Positions 37,537 through 46,810 of a stretch of DNA of 64,000 nt are shown here, one piece after another (position 1 is the stretch's first letter; each line of letters starts with the position of its first letter). The DNA comes from Tissierellales bacterium (lineage in GTDB: Bacteria; Bacillota; Clostridia; Tissierellales; Sedimentibacteraceae). The stretch covers positions 254,029-318,028 of the forward strand of contig JAHDQO010000002.1 of the NCBI GenBank assembly GCA_018433765.1, read 5' to 3'. A program made the position numbers and the translations under genes. The notes beneath the pieces were generated by a model. That model had not been told where the DNA came from, made no database searches, and worked only from the letters and a program-made list of their open reading frames with translations.

Positions 37537-38269
37537 TAACTTCATCCTTTTCAATTATTTTTAAAGATGCAAAGTTGTTTTTACCTATATGATAAAATAA
37601 ATACTCTCTTATTACTGATAATATTCTATTAGTAATATTAGTAATATCAGCAATATTTTCAAACTTTGTCTTTAGTATTTTTTCCATTGTTTTAATCTCT
37701 TTATACTTCATATTTCTTCCAAACGCTAATTCATTTTTACACTTTTCACAATAAAAACCACCTTCCGATATTTTAAAAACTGCTGAGTTATTTAATTCCG
37801 CCCCACATTTTAAACAATTAATAAGATTAGGTTTATATCCGATCATGCTTGCTAATTTTAACTCATATGCTCCAATAATCTTATTCATTTCTTTTTTATT
37901 TTCTAAACATTTTAATGTTTTAATTGTCATATCAAACATTCTACTATCAACATCATTTTCTTGTATAATATAATCAATAAGTTCCAATATATAGCATCCA
38001 TAAAAATAAGAATTCAAGTTTTCTCTTAACTTATAAAAATTAGTTATTAAATCTGCACTATTTAAAATATACATATCTCGACTATTATATAAAATGCAAT
38101 TTGAATATGAAAAGATTTGAGATGAACTTAACAATTTACTTTTTGATTTTCTACATCCTCTTGATATTATTTGAATTTTTCCTTTATTCCTTGAATAAAC
38201 ATGTAATATTTTATCATAATCTTTATATTTAATTTCTTTAAGTATAATAATTTCATCATTGTATAACAT
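37529..38269 (-). CDS. recO: DNA repair protein RecO
   Basis: RecO helps load RecA on SSB-coated DNA in the RecFOR pathway. The 246-residue protein has the N-terminal OB-fold (LKEIKYKDYDKILHVYSRNKGKIQIISRG) and a four-cysteine zinc site at C152, C155, C174 and C177. It is 2 bp after era. The start is ATG. Confidence 0.92.
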   Translation of the reverse strand: MLYNDEIIILKEIKYKDYDKILHVYSRNKGKIQIISRGCRKSKSKLLSSSQIFSYSNCILYNSRDMYILNSADLITNFYKLRENLNSYFYGCYILELIDYIIQENDVDSRMFDMTIKTLKCLENKKEMNKIIGAYELKLASMIGYKPNLINCLKCGAELNNSAVFKISEGGFYCEKCKNELAFGRNMKYKEIKTMEKILKTKFENIADITNITNRILSVIREYLFYHIGKNNFASLKIIEKDEVNG

Positions 38270-38271
38270 TT

Positions 38272-39165
38272 TTAAGATTTTCTCCTATATCCTAACGATT
38301 TAAGAATATAGTTATTATCACGCCAATCTTCACTTACTTTAACCCACAATTCTAAATATACTTGACTACCTAATAGTTTTTCAATATCTTGTCTGGCGCT
38401 CTTTCCAATACCTTTTAATTTTCTTCCGTTTTTTCCTATAATTATACTCTTATGAGATTTTTTCTCACATAAAATTGTAGCTTTTATGTCTACTAAATCT
38501 TTATTATTTCTTTTTTTCATCTGATCAATACATATTGCAATTCCATGTGGTACTTCTTCTTGCAAGTAATGAAGAGCTTTCTCTCTAATAATCTCTGATA
38601 CGATAAATCTTTCTGGTCTATCCGTAAGATAATCTTCTGGAAAATACATTGGACCTTCTTGTAGATATTTTTTTATACTATTTATAAGTTTTTTTATTCC
38701 AATATTGTTTAAAGCAGATATAAGAATAATATCATCAAAAACTTTAAACTTTTTAAATTCTTCTTCCATTTTTGTTATATCGCTTTGATCATATTTATCT
38801 ATTTTATTAATTACTAATAATTTTCTTGATTTTGCGTTTTTTATTTTGTCAATAATAAATTTATCTCCAGGACCTATAGTTTTACATTCATCAGTAATCA
38901 TTATTAATACATCCATTTCTGAAATAGCTTCATCTACTTCTAAATTCATAAATTCACCAAGTTGATTTTTAGGTTTATGTATTCCCGGTGTATCAATAAA
39001 TACAATTTGTGCTTCTTTATCTGTATAAACTGTTAGTATTTTGTTTCTAGTTGTTTGAGGTTTATCAGACATTATTGCAATTTTTTCACCTATCATGCTA
39101 TTCATTAACGTAGACTTTCCTACATTAGGTCTTCCAATTATAGTTGTAAATCCTGATTTAAACAT
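38272..39165 (-). CDS. era: GTPase Era
   Basis: Era is an essential GTPase in 16S rRNA/30S maturation. The 297-residue protein has GRPNVGKST (G1, about residues 12-20), DTPGIHKP (G3), NKID (G4) and a C-terminal KH domain (SIIIGKNGRKLKGIGKSARQDIEKLL). It overlaps cdd by 8 bp and precedes recO, the standard order cdd-era-recO. Confidence 0.97.
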   Translation of the reverse strand: MFKSGFTTIIGRPNVGKSTLMNSMIGEKIAIMSDKPQTTRNKILTVYTDKEAQIVFIDTPGIHKPKNQLGEFMNLEVDEAISEMDVLIMITDECKTIGPGDKFIIDKIKNAKSRKLLVINKIDKYDQSDITKMEEEFKKFKVFDDIILISALNNIGIKKLINSIKKYLQEGPMYFPEDYLTDRPERFIVSEIIREKALHYLQEEVPHGIAICIDQMKKRNNKDLVDIKATILCEKKSHKSIIIGKNGRKLKGIGKSARQDIEKLLGSQVYLELWVKVSEDWRDNNYILKSLGYRRKS

Positions 39166-39562
39166 TGCTGCACCTCAAATCTTCTGGGCCAAATCCTTTT
39201 GGAAGCAACTCATCTATACTATAAGTCACATATTCTTTAACATTTTTAGCTACTATTACTTCTATATCGTTTCCAAATTCTATGAGTAACTGTCTGCATA
39301 TGCCACACGGAAAAGATAATTTACTTTCGCTTCCTACTATTGCAATTTTAGCAATATCTTTATTGCCCTCAGATACACATTTTACAATTGCTGTTCTTTC
39401 AGCACATATAGTTGCTGGATATGAAGCTGATTCAATATTACATCCAGTATATACTTTACCACTCTTAGTTAATAGTGCTGCTCCAACTCTAAATTTTGAA
39501 TACGGTACATATGCATTTTTTTTTGCATCTTCTGCAATTCTTATAAGTTCAATATTATTCAT
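39158..39562 (-). CDS. cdd: Cytidine deaminase
   Basis: This enzyme deaminates cytidine and deoxycytidine in pyrimidine salvage. The 134-residue zinc enzyme is of the homotetrameric type; zinc ligands C53, C86 and C89 and catalytic E55 are in CAERTA and PCGICRQ. It overlaps the end of the DUF3048 gene by 8 bp and the start of era by 8 bp. Confidence 0.95.
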   Translation of the reverse strand: MNNIELIRIAEDAKKNAYVPYSKFRVGAALLTKSGKVYTGCNIESASYPATICAERTAIVKCVSEGNKDIAKIAIVGSESKLSFPCGICRQLLIEFGNDIEVIVAKNVKEYVTYSIDELLPKGFGPEDLRCSNV

Positions 39563-40664
39563 TTATTTTCTCCTCTACTGTTAATTTACTTGTACTGCTA
39601 ATTACTTGTATCCATGTTTTTCCCGGATTAAGTGAGATTTCTTCTCCCTTTTCATCATAGAATACTGTTCTATCCTTAGCTCCAGGCTTTTCCCAATTAA
39701 TTTTAATTATTTCTCCATTAGTAATATAATACCCATTTCCTTTTCCAATGGTCCCTAAATATAGTCTTCCTTTTGAATCTAGCACTTTTCTCTCTATTGC
39801 TTCTATTATTAATATATTTTTTGCTGTAATTTGTTCACTATTATTTTCATCAATATGTAATTCTCCATCTTTTTTTCTAATATAAACTTCTTTTTCTTCA
39901 TCATAAATATATTCAGTAGTATTTTCTTTATTGTATTTTATCTTTAAATAACCTGCTAATTCTGCATTATAATGACTAGATAAGTTTGATGTATCATCAT
40001 AAAATTTATAACCTTCAAATTCACCAAGCTTCCTATATCCATATAAATCTGCAGAATTTCTAATTTTTTTAAGGCTTGTATATAAATTATTAGGAGCTAA
40101 TTTGCCAGTATAATAATATCTCCAAAATGCTCCACTATATAATCCATCTATATCTGCTACAAGCAAATTCTCAATTGTACTAAATGCTTCTGGACTTCCA
40201 CCGCAGTGAACATAAATTGGATCATATTCCAAAGCATAATATATACAATAAGGTCTAGCACTTCTTACTCCCCCTACTTGTTCAGGTTCTTTTGTAAGGA
40301 ATATAGCTAAATATCTTGTATATGGAAACTCGACCTCGCATTCATAAATTATTTCTGCCTCACTAATACCTGCTTGCCATCTTGAACTTGGATGATTATC
40401 ATACATAACTGCTATAGGTCTTTTATTAAGATCATCTTCTGAATACCTAAGTCCATCCAATTTAGATTTAATTCTATTGTCATCTTCAATTATTTTAATT
40501 TCCTTATTTTCAGTTTCTTCTTTAGGTTTATCAGTTTTTTTACTTATTTCCTGACTTGGCATAACCTCATCAACAATTAAGGATTTATCTTCTTTATGAA
40601 TGCATGAAACAATTATGCATAGAGCTGATATTATAAATAATATAATAACTCTTTTTTTAGCCAT
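39555..40664 (-). CDS. DUF3048 (YerB-like) lipoprotein
   Basis: This 369-residue exported protein has a signal sequence (MAKKRVIILFIISALCI) and a lipobox-like IIVSC at about residues 16-20, so it is probably membrane anchored. A charged linker is followed by the DUF3048 domain with RPIAVMYDNHPSSRWQAGISEAEIIYE and GGVRSARPYCI, and a C-terminal DUF3048_C domain. Family members such as YerB have no firm function. It overlaps the upstream DUF502 gene by 8 bp. Confidence 0.85.
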   Translation of the reverse strand: MAKKRVIILFIISALCIIVSCIHKEDKSLIVDEVMPSQEISKKTDKPKEETENKEIKIIEDDNRIKSKLDGLRYSEDDLNKRPIAVMYDNHPSSRWQAGISEAEIIYECEVEFPYTRYLAIFLTKEPEQVGGVRSARPYCIYYALEYDPIYVHCGGSPEAFSTIENLLVADIDGLYSGAFWRYYYTGKLAPNNLYTSLKKIRNSADLYGYRKLGEFEGYKFYDDTSNLSSHYNAELAGYLKIKYNKENTTEYIYDEEKEVYIRKKDGELHIDENNSEQITAKNILIIEAIERKVLDSKGRLYLGTIGKGNGYYITNGEIIKINWEKPGAKDRTVFYDEKGEEISLNPGKTWIQVISSTSKLTVEEKINE

Positions 40665-41265
40665 TTTTCCCTCCTTTATGAAATCTATTAACAGCTAATC
40701 CTCCAGATACTACATATTTTATTGCTTGTTCAACACTTAAATCAATATTGCTGATTTTACTTTCCGGAAATAAAATAAGCATGCCTGAAGTGGGATTAGG
40801 TGTTGTAGGTATAAAAACGTTAAAGCAATTTTCCCCTATTACTTCATCTATTACTGTAGGAGTTTCTGATGTAATAAATCCAATAGCATAATTATTTTTT
40901 TGTGGATATTCTACCATAACTACTTTCTTGTATGCTTTAAATCTTTTAAAATAAATAGTCTCAATTAATTGTTTAAAAAAAATATAAAATTTATTTAAAA
41001 CAGGTATTCTGTATAATATCTCATTTACCTTTGTTATTATTTTTTCTCCTGATTTAGTTGTTGCAATAAAGCCAGTCAACAAAAAAACTATAACAAAAGT
41101 CATTATAACTATTATATTAGCAAATATACCATTATTAGCAGGTGTGATGTTTAACATGCTTAACAAAATTTTAAAAATCCATACTATAAAACAAACACTT
41201 AATAATAAAGGAAGTATAATTATTATTCCAACTAATAGTTTATTTAAAATATTAACTCTTTTCAA
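40657..41265 (-). CDS. DUF502 family membrane protein
   Basis: This 202-residue protein has two N-terminal membrane helices (about 10-32 and 48-70) and a cytoplasmic domain with IPVLNKFYIFFKQLIETI, VVMVEYPQKNNYAIGFIT and the conserved VFIPTTPNPTSGMLILFPES. This is the DUF502 pattern; function is unknown. It starts at a TTG behind AGGAG at 7-bp spacing. The 120 bp between it and ybeY are AT-rich, with no clear promoter or terminator. Confidence 0.82.
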   Translation of the reverse strand: MKRVNILNKLLVGIIIILPLLLSVCFIVWIFKILLSMLNITPANNGIFANIIVIMTFVIVFLLTGFIATTKSGEKIITKVNEILYRIPVLNKFYIFFKQLIETIYFKRFKAYKKVVMVEYPQKNNYAIGFITSETPTVIDEVIGENCFNVFIPTTPNPTSGMLILFPESKISNIDLSVEQAIKYVVSGGLAVNRFHKGGKNG

Positions 41266-41386
41266 CTATTTTCTCCTATTAATAATTTATATTATTTCAC
41301 CAGTATAATTATTTTGTCTTTTAAAATATAATTTATGCCATAAAGAGTTAATATAATAAAAAGTGTTTTTATAAATTTATTTTTAA

Positions 41387-41836
41387 TTATTTAAATAACT
41401 TAATTTTTTTCATTACCTCTTTTTCTTTTTCTCTCATAATACTTTTTTCATTTTCTTCAATATGATCGTAACCTAATAAATGAAACATACTGTGAACAAC
41501 TAAATATATCATTTCTCTTTCAAAACTATGTCCATACTCTTTAGCTTGTTCAACTATTTTTTCTGATGATATAACAATATCACCTAAAATAATAGTACCA
41601 TCCTGTTCTTCATCATCATCCATAGGAAATGACAAAACATCAGTTTCTTTATTTACATTTCTATAGATTTTATTTAACTCTTTTATTTCATCATTTGTTA
41701 CAAAAGAGATACTAATTTCAACATTATCATTCATATTCTCTATTTCTAGACACATACTAGCAGCTAATTGTACAGATTCTTTATATTTATTTGTTATTTC
41801 TATTTTTTCTTGTCTGTTATTATATAATATTTCCAT
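41387..41836 (-). CDS. ybeY: Endoribonuclease YbeY
   Basis: YbeY is a zinc endoribonuclease in 16S rRNA maturation and ribosome quality control. The 149-residue protein has the zinc motif HSMFHLLGYDH and the conserved RNVNKETDVLSFP segment. The ATG at 41836, behind AAAGGTG, is taken as the start; the upstream GTG overlaps that site. It follows phoH by 5 bp, the normal pair. Confidence 0.94.
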   Translation of the reverse strand: MEILYNNRQEKIEITNKYKESVQLAASMCLEIENMNDNVEISISFVTNDEIKELNKIYRNVNKETDVLSFPMDDDEEQDGTIILGDIVISSEKIVEQAKEYGHSFEREMIYLVVHSMFHLLGYDHIEENEKSIMREKEKEVMKKIKLFK

Positions 41837-41841
41837 TGCTA

Positions 41842-42813
41842 TCACCTTTTCTCTTCTTTTTTCTCAAATTTTTCATAAGCTTTTATAATGTCTTGTACTA
41901 GCTTATGCCTGACAACATCTTTTTTCTCAAAATATAGAAATCCTATTCCTTTAACATCTTTTAGTATTTTAGCAGCAAGTTTTAGCCCTGATTTTTTTCC
42001 ATTAGGTAAATCTATTTGAGTAATATCTCCCGTTATTACAGCTTTGGACCCATATCCTAATCTTGTTAAAAACATTTTCATTTGCTCATGTGTAGTATTC
42101 TGTGCTTCATCTAAAATTATAAAAGATGAATCAATAGTTCTTCCTCGCATATATGCAAGGGGAGCTACTTCTATTAATCTCTTATCTACATTCCTTAGAT
42201 AATTTTCTGTACCCATTATATCAAATAACGCATCATATAAAGGTCTAAGATATGGGTCAACTTTGTCCTGTAAATCACCTGGTAAGAATCCTAGTTTTTC
42301 ACCAGCTTCTACTGCCGGCCTTGTAAGTATAATCCTTTCAACTTCTTTTTTTCTAAATGCATTTACTGCTGCTGCAACAGCAAGGTATGTTTTACCTGTA
42401 CCAGCAGGTCCAATGCCAAAAGTTATATCATTTTCCTTAATAGTATTAATATATCTTTTTTGACCAAGCGTCTTTGGCTTTATAGTTCTTCCAGAGGCAG
42501 TAACAGTAATTGCTTCTTTTATTATTTCATTATAATTTACTTTCTTGTTTTCTTTATTTAGATTTATTATATAAGTTATCTTTTGCTCGTTGATATTTCC
42601 TTCTATTCTAATTATCTCAATCATTTGTGCTATAACATTTTTTACTATATTAACTATCTCTTTTTCACCAATAATTCTTATTTCGTTATTTCTCGATAGT
42701 ATCTCTACATCAAAGTTATTTCTAATTATTTTAATGTTTTTATCAAAATCGCCGTAAAGTTTACTTAAACTGATACTTTCATTAACTGTTATTTTTTCTT
42801 CATAATTGTGCAT
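41842..42813 (-). CDS. phoH: PhoH family ATPase
   Basis: This 323-residue protein is an RNA-helicase-like P-loop ATPase working with YbeY. Walker A GPAGTGKTYLA lies near residue 132 and Walker B FIILDEAQN near 225, with an N-terminal KH-like domain. I start it at the ATG at 42813, behind a strong GAGGAGG that lies inside the last codons of yqfD; the frame stays open 39 bp upstream. Confidence 0.94.
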   Translation of the reverse strand: MHNYEEKITVNESISLSKLYGDFDKNIKIIRNNFDVEILSRNNEIRIIGEKEIVNIVKNVIAQMIEIIRIEGNINEQKITYIINLNKENKKVNYNEIIKEAITVTASGRTIKPKTLGQKRYINTIKENDITFGIGPAGTGKTYLAVAAAVNAFRKKEVERIILTRPAVEAGEKLGFLPGDLQDKVDPYLRPLYDALFDIMGTENYLRNVDKRLIEVAPLAYMRGRTIDSSFIILDEAQNTTHEQMKMFLTRLGYGSKAVITGDITQIDLPNGKKSGLKLAAKILKDVKGIGFLYFEKKDVVRHKLVQDIIKAYEKFEKKEEKR

Positions 42814-42814
42814 T

Positions 42815-43999
42815 TTATTCCTCCTCGATATCATTAATTCTTGCTGTTTCACCTATCCTTTCTAACATTTCAACTTTAGCTTTTAAAAAGAAATATGTTT
42901 CATCTTCACAAAATTCTATATTATTTTGTAGTATACTTGAGTTATCACCGCAATACTTATATAATTCTTCATATAATTTAATAGTTAATTTGTTTTTAAT
43001 ATAAGTTTTATCAACATTTACTGTTTTTATTTCAGTTTGATAATATTCATCTTTAAATAAGCAAATTCTAAATAAACTAGACAATACTGGAATATGTATT
43101 GTCTTGCTTTCTTTTATATATTCCTTAGGCTTACTCTTGCTATCATATATTTTATATTTTTTCTCGTTAAAACACAAATAATAAGTTGATTTTTTTTTGT
43201 CAGTTTTTAAAGAAATATTTTGTACTTTCTCTTCTTTTAAAATAAGATTGTAATATGTTTGACCAAATACAATACCATCTGAATGAACTAAATATTTTTC
43301 TCCTGTTTGGCTTTCTACTACTCCATTTATTAGAGTTTGACCTTTAACCACTACGTCTCCTTCTTTAACTAATTTTTCACCGTTTTTTACAATGATTTTA
43401 TTAATAACTGCATCTTTCTTAGCTATAATATTTGAAGGATAGTTGTCTTCTACAAAATAATCTATTTTTTTCTTTTCTTTCAAATAAACAAGTAAGTTAG
43501 TACCTTCTATATAAACTTCTGCAAACTTTAATGATTCAAAATTCTCATACAAAATGTTTTCTATATAAGCATCATTAATTTTATTAATGTTTAACGGCAC
43601 AGTTATGTTATTTTGTTCTAAAGCATCAATTATCTGATTATTTGTAATGCTTTCATTTCCAATTATTTCTATATTCCATATAAAAGAACAAAAATATAAA
43701 ACACATACAACTAGTAAAGCTATGCCTAAAGTAAAACCTTTCCTTCTCTTTAATTTACTTAAAGAAAATAATAAACCACATTTTTTAATTACTATAGCTC
43801 CAGTATTAATTATTAATTCTTTCTCTTTATTATAACTTTTTGATTCAATTATTAACTGTATTCCTTTATTTTTTCTTTTTACATCCCATACAGTAATGTT
43901 TTTTCTTTTAAATAAATTAATAATCTTCTCATGGCTAATATTTTCTATATAAATAATAACATAACCTCTTAAATAATTCCATAACCTATATAAAAGCAT
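42815..43999 (-). CDS. yqfD: Sporulation protein YqfD
   Basis: This 394-residue protein has an N-terminal domain (about 1-88), one membrane helix (about 92-113) and a large C-terminal domain. The segments NIEIIGNESITNNQIIDALEQ (POTRA-like) and VVKGQTLINGVVESQTGEKYLVHSDGIVFGQ are typical of YqfD/SpoIV-like proteins. In Bacillus the gene is expressed in the mother cell and needed for efficient sporulation. It is 2 bp downstream of yqfC. Confidence 0.9.
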   Translation of the reverse strand: MLLYRLWNYLRGYVIIYIENISHEKIINLFKRKNITVWDVKRKNKGIQLIIESKSYNKEKELIINTGAIVIKKCGLLFSLSKLKRRKGFTLGIALLVVCVLYFCSFIWNIEIIGNESITNNQIIDALEQNNITVPLNINKINDAYIENILYENFESLKFAEVYIEGTNLLVYLKEKKKIDYFVEDNYPSNIIAKKDAVINKIIVKNGEKLVKEGDVVVKGQTLINGVVESQTGEKYLVHSDGIVFGQTYYNLILKEEKVQNISLKTDKKKSTYYLCFNEKKYKIYDSKSKPKEYIKESKTIHIPVLSSLFRICLFKDEYYQTEIKTVNVDKTYIKNKLTIKLYEELYKYCGDNSSILQNNIEFCEDETYFFLKAKVEMLERIGETARINDIEEE

Positions 44000-44001
44000 A
44001 A

Positions 44002-44280
44002 CTACTCCTTTTGCTTTATTTTTATTTCGTTTATTTTTCCTTCGATAATTATTCTAAAATTATCTATTTCACCAATTTTTAAGTCTATTCCTTTTATTGA
44101 AATTATTTGATATTTTGAATTAATGCTTACAATATCTTTTTCATAAGTATATATTCCATCATGGCTTTCAATTATTATTTTTCTGTTTCCTGTTATTATT
44201 ATATTAGAATTATCAGTTAGAATATTATCTGGCAAATCTAATTCATCAGCAATTTTACCTTTAATTTTATTAAACTTCAT
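44002..44280 (-). CDS. yqfC: Sporulation protein YqfC (YabP family)
   Basis: This 92-residue protein starts MKFNKIKGKIADELDLPDNI, with the middle SHDGIYTYEKDIVSINSKYQ and terminal IKGIDLKIGEIDNFRIIIEGKI pattern of the YabP/YqfC family. The second ATG (44280) is 7 bp from GGAGG; the first, at 44286, is too close. It is paired with yqfD, as in all sporulating Bacillota I know. Confidence 0.88.
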   Translation of the reverse strand: MKFNKIKGKIADELDLPDNILTDNSNIIITGNRKIIIESHDGIYTYEKDIVSINSKYQIISIKGIDLKIGEIDNFRIIIEGKINEIKIKQKE

Positions 44281-44382
44281 AAACATTCCTCCATATTTAA
44301 AAATATGATTTGTTTTTCATTACTATTCTTTTTATATATAAAAAAAAGAAGGTTGACATATTTACAATAAAATAAAATACTT

Positions 44383-44407
44383 AAAAAAAAATCCCTAATT
44401 AGGGATT
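44383..44407 (-). terminator. Terminator after yqeY
   Basis: Palindrome AATCCCTAATTAGGGATT followed on the minus strand by eight T, 3 bp past the yqeY stop. Confidence 0.85.
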
Positions 44408-44410
44408 TCT

Positions 44411-44854
44411 TTATTGCAAATATTGCATTGCTATTTTATTTACTTGTTTACCATCAGCTCTTCCTTTTATTTGAGGCATTACATTAGCCATAATTTTACC
44501 CATGTCTTTTTTTGTTTTAGCACCTGTTTCTTCTATAGCTTTTTTTACTATATTTACCAATTCTTCCTCACAAAGTTGAGGTGGTAAATATTCTTGTAAA
44601 ATTGCAATTTCTCTATTAGTTAATTCAACAAGATCTTCTCTGCTGCCTTTTTTAAAGTCTTCAATGCTGTCTTTTTTTTGCTTAACTTGTTTAGCTATTA
44701 TATTTAGAATTTCATCATCTGATAACTCAATTCTTTCGTCTACTTCTCTCTGCTTAATAGCTGCTCTTACCATTGTGACAACATTTTTTTTAACTTTGTC
44801 TTTAGTCTTCATAGAAGATTTAAGATCTTCCATGAGTTTTTCTTTTAAAGGCAT
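44411..44854 (-). CDS. yqeY: GatB/YqeY domain protein
   Basis: This 147-residue protein begins MPLKEKLMEDLKSSMKTKDK from the ATG at 44854 with a GAGGTG site; the longer frame runs into rpsU and is not needed. It shows VVTMVRAAIKQREVDERIELSDDE and the GatB/YqeY C-terminal GAKTKKDMGKIMANVMPQIKGRADG. Its role is uncertain; it resembles the tRNA-binding tail of GatB. It lies 19 bp downstream of rpsU, the usual partner. Confidence 0.92.
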   Translation of the reverse strand: MPLKEKLMEDLKSSMKTKDKVKKNVVTMVRAAIKQREVDERIELSDDEILNIIAKQVKQKKDSIEDFKKGSREDLVELTNREIAILQEYLPPQLCEEELVNIVKKAIEETGAKTKKDMGKIMANVMPQIKGRADGKQVNKIAMQYLQ

Positions 44855-44873
44855 AGTTTCACCTCTTATTCTT

Positions 44874-45056
44874 TTAGCTTCTCTTCTTATTTTTTCTTCT
44901 TGCAGCTTCAGCTTTTTTCTTACGCTTAACACTTGGTTTTTCATAATGCTCTCTTTTTCTAACTTCTGACATAACACCTGTTAGCGCACATTGCCTTTTA
45001 AATCTCCTAAGAGCATTATCAAGTGATTCATTTTCTCTTACTCTAACCTCTGTCAT
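44874..45056 (-). CDS. rpsU: 30S ribosomal protein S21
   Basis: This small basic protein of 60 residues has the S21 N-terminus [22 protein letters not shown] and ends in a Lys/Arg-rich tail. It starts at the ATG at 45056 behind GGGAGGG; upstream in-frame codons are not coding. It is cotranscribed with yqeY and sits behind a strong promoter with a 70-nt leader. Confidence 0.96.
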   Translation of the reverse strand: MTEVRVRENESLDNALRRFKRQCALTGVMSEVRKREHYEKPSVKRKKKAEAARRKNKKRS

Positions 45057-45127
45057 TTTGCTACCCTCCCCTCGTCTCCTACTACTGTATGTCCTAAACA
45101 ACAGCGAGTTTGAAATAGCACTTAACA

Positions 45128-45156
45128 ATTATACAATATAAAATAAATAAATGCAA
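45128..45156 (-). promoter_or_regulatory. Sigma-A promoter of rpsU-yqeY
   Basis: Minus strand TTGCAT, 17-bp spacer, perfect TATAAT. The leader to rpsU is about 70 nt and can form a CTCG...CGAG-closed stem with an inner CTGT/ACAG pairing. Confidence 0.75.
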
Positions 45157-45162
45157 TAACTT

Positions 45163-45504
45163 TTACCCAAGTGAACTATCTAATTTTCTTCCGCCTAATA
45201 TATGATAATGTAAATGTTCAACTGTTTGATCTCCATCTTTACCACAATTACTAATTACTCTATATCCAGTTTCATTTATTTTCATTTCTTTAGCTATTTG
45301 AGGTATTAATTCAAAAATTTTTGATACAATAGAACTATTGGATTCGCTAATATCATTTAATGAATTTATATGAACCTTTGGTACAACTAATAAATGAACA
45401 GGAGCTAGTGGGTTGATATCTTTAAACACTAACAAGCTCTCATCCTCATATATTATATCTGAAGGAATCTCTTTATTTGCAATTTTGCAAAAAATACAAT
45501 CCAT
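45163..45504 (-). CDS. hinT: HIT family nucleotide-binding protein
   Basis: This 113-residue protein is of the HINT branch: it begins MDCIFCKIANKEIPSD and ends with HLHYHILGGRKL, the histidine triad. HINT proteins hydrolyse AMP-lysine-like phosphoramidates; the cellular role is not defined. Start from the ATG at 45504 behind GGAGGTG. It follows mtaB by 18 bp on the same strand. Confidence 0.94.
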   Translation of the reverse strand: MDCIFCKIANKEIPSDIIYEDESLLVFKDINPLAPVHLLVVPKVHINSLNDISESNSSIVSKIFELIPQIAKEMKINETGYRVISNCGKDGDQTVEHLHYHILGGRKLDSSLG

Positions 45505-45522
45505 TTTTTTCACCTCCACATA

Positions 45523-46809
45523 TTATACTATTAAATAATCTTTGCTAATATCTCTAATTTTTAAATTTAAAATATTATTCTTAATATTAATATCACTTTT
45601 ACACAAAACTTTCAAGTAATTTGTAGTATAACCTTCGTAAAAATTATCTTCTTTTTTTATCTCAAACAATACATCAGCATTCTTATTAACAAACTTATTC
45701 ATAAATTCAGTAGAAATTTCATTTCCTAAAATAGAAAGTTTCTTGCTTCTTTGACTTTTTATTTTCCCATTAATTTGTCCTTTTAATTCTGCTGCTTTAG
45801 TACCCTCTCTAGGAGAATATTTAAAAACATGTATTCTAGAAAATCCTATCTTATTAACAAATTCACATGTTTCTTCGAATTCCTTTTCTGTTTCTTGAGG
45901 AAAACCTACTATTATATCTGTAGTAATGCCACTTTCGGGAAGATATTTTCTAATTATATTAACTTTTTCTTCATATTCCTTTGTTGTATATCTTCTATTC
46001 ATTCTTTTAAGTACAGTATCTGAGCCGCTTTGCAATGACAGATGGAAATGGTCACACATTTTTTCACATTCTGATAACCGTTCTATAAAAGATTCTGTAA
46101 TTATTCCTTGTTCTAACGAACCTAATCGTATTCTTTTAATACCTTCAATCTTATTTAATTCTTCTATTAAGTCAATCAATCCGTATGATTTATTAAAATC
46201 TTTACCATAAGATGCCAAATGTATTCCATTTAATACTATTTCCTTAAAATTATTTTGCGCTAATTTTTTTACTTCGTCAATAATATTATTTTTTTCTCTG
46301 CTTCTTATTGGTCCTCTTACATAAGGTATTATACAATATGAACAAAACTGTCTGCATCCATCTTGAATCTTAATATTTGCACGCGTACGACCATGTACAT
46401 TATTTATTTTTAGTTCTTCATAATTTTCTTTTTTATTAAAATTATCGACTTTAACAATTCTCTTTTTTTCTTGAATAGCTTTACTAATATATTCAGCTAC
46501 ATTACCCTTGTTTTTAGTACCAATTATGATATCTACAGGCATTTCTTTTTCAATTTTATTTTCATTTAGCTGTACACTACATCCTGCAGCAATAACTAAT
46601 GAATCTTTATTAAATTTTTTAGCTCTATTAATCATCTGCCTTGATTTTCTATCACTTTCACCAGTCACTGTACATGTATTAATTATAAAAATATCTGTAT
46701 TTTCACTAGGTTCAATAATTTTATATCCTTCATTTTCCAATATTTCTATCATGGCTTCAGTTTCAAATTGATTAACTTTACATCCTAATGTGAAAAATGA
46801 CACATTCAT
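45523..46809 (-). CDS. mtaB: tRNA threonylcarbamoyladenosine methylthiotransferase MtaB
   Basis: MtaB adds a methylthio group to t6A37 in tRNAs. The 428-residue radical SAM methylthiotransferase has the N-terminal UPF0004 domain (FFTLGCKVNQFETEA, cysteines in TCTVT and AGCSVQ), the radical SAM motif CRQFCSYC at about residue 145 and a C-terminal TRAM domain. I start it at MNVSFFTLG (46809), just after the rsmE stop. Confidence 0.93.
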   Translation of the reverse strand: MNVSFFTLGCKVNQFETEAMIEILENEGYKIIEPSENTDIFIINTCTVTGESDRKSRQMINRAKKFNKDSLVIAAGCSVQLNENKIEKEMPVDIIIGTKNKGNVAEYISKAIQEKKRIVKVDNFNKKENYEELKINNVHGRTRANIKIQDGCRQFCSYCIIPYVRGPIRSREKNNIIDEVKKLAQNNFKEIVLNGIHLASYGKDFNKSYGLIDLIEELNKIEGIKRIRLGSLEQGIITESFIERLSECEKMCDHFHLSLQSGSDTVLKRMNRRYTTKEYEEKVNIIRKYLPESGITTDIIVGFPQETEKEFEETCEFVNKIGFSRIHVFKYSPREGTKAAELKGQINGKIKSQRSKKLSILGNEISTEFMNKFVNKNADVLFEIKKEDNFYEGYTTNYLKVLCKSDINIKNNILNLKIRDISKDYLIV

Positions 46810-46810
46810 A

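Noticed and set aside
44290..44330. CATATTTT with a weak -35 as a sigma-E promoter for yqfC
   Set aside because: The match is 6/8 and 6/7 and would put the transcript start almost on the ribosome binding site; too weak to list as a feature.
44353..44380. TTGACA with a distant -10-like sequence on the plus strand between yqfC and yqeY
   Set aside because: The gene to the right, yqeY, is on the minus strand, so nothing would be transcribed sensibly; likely chance.
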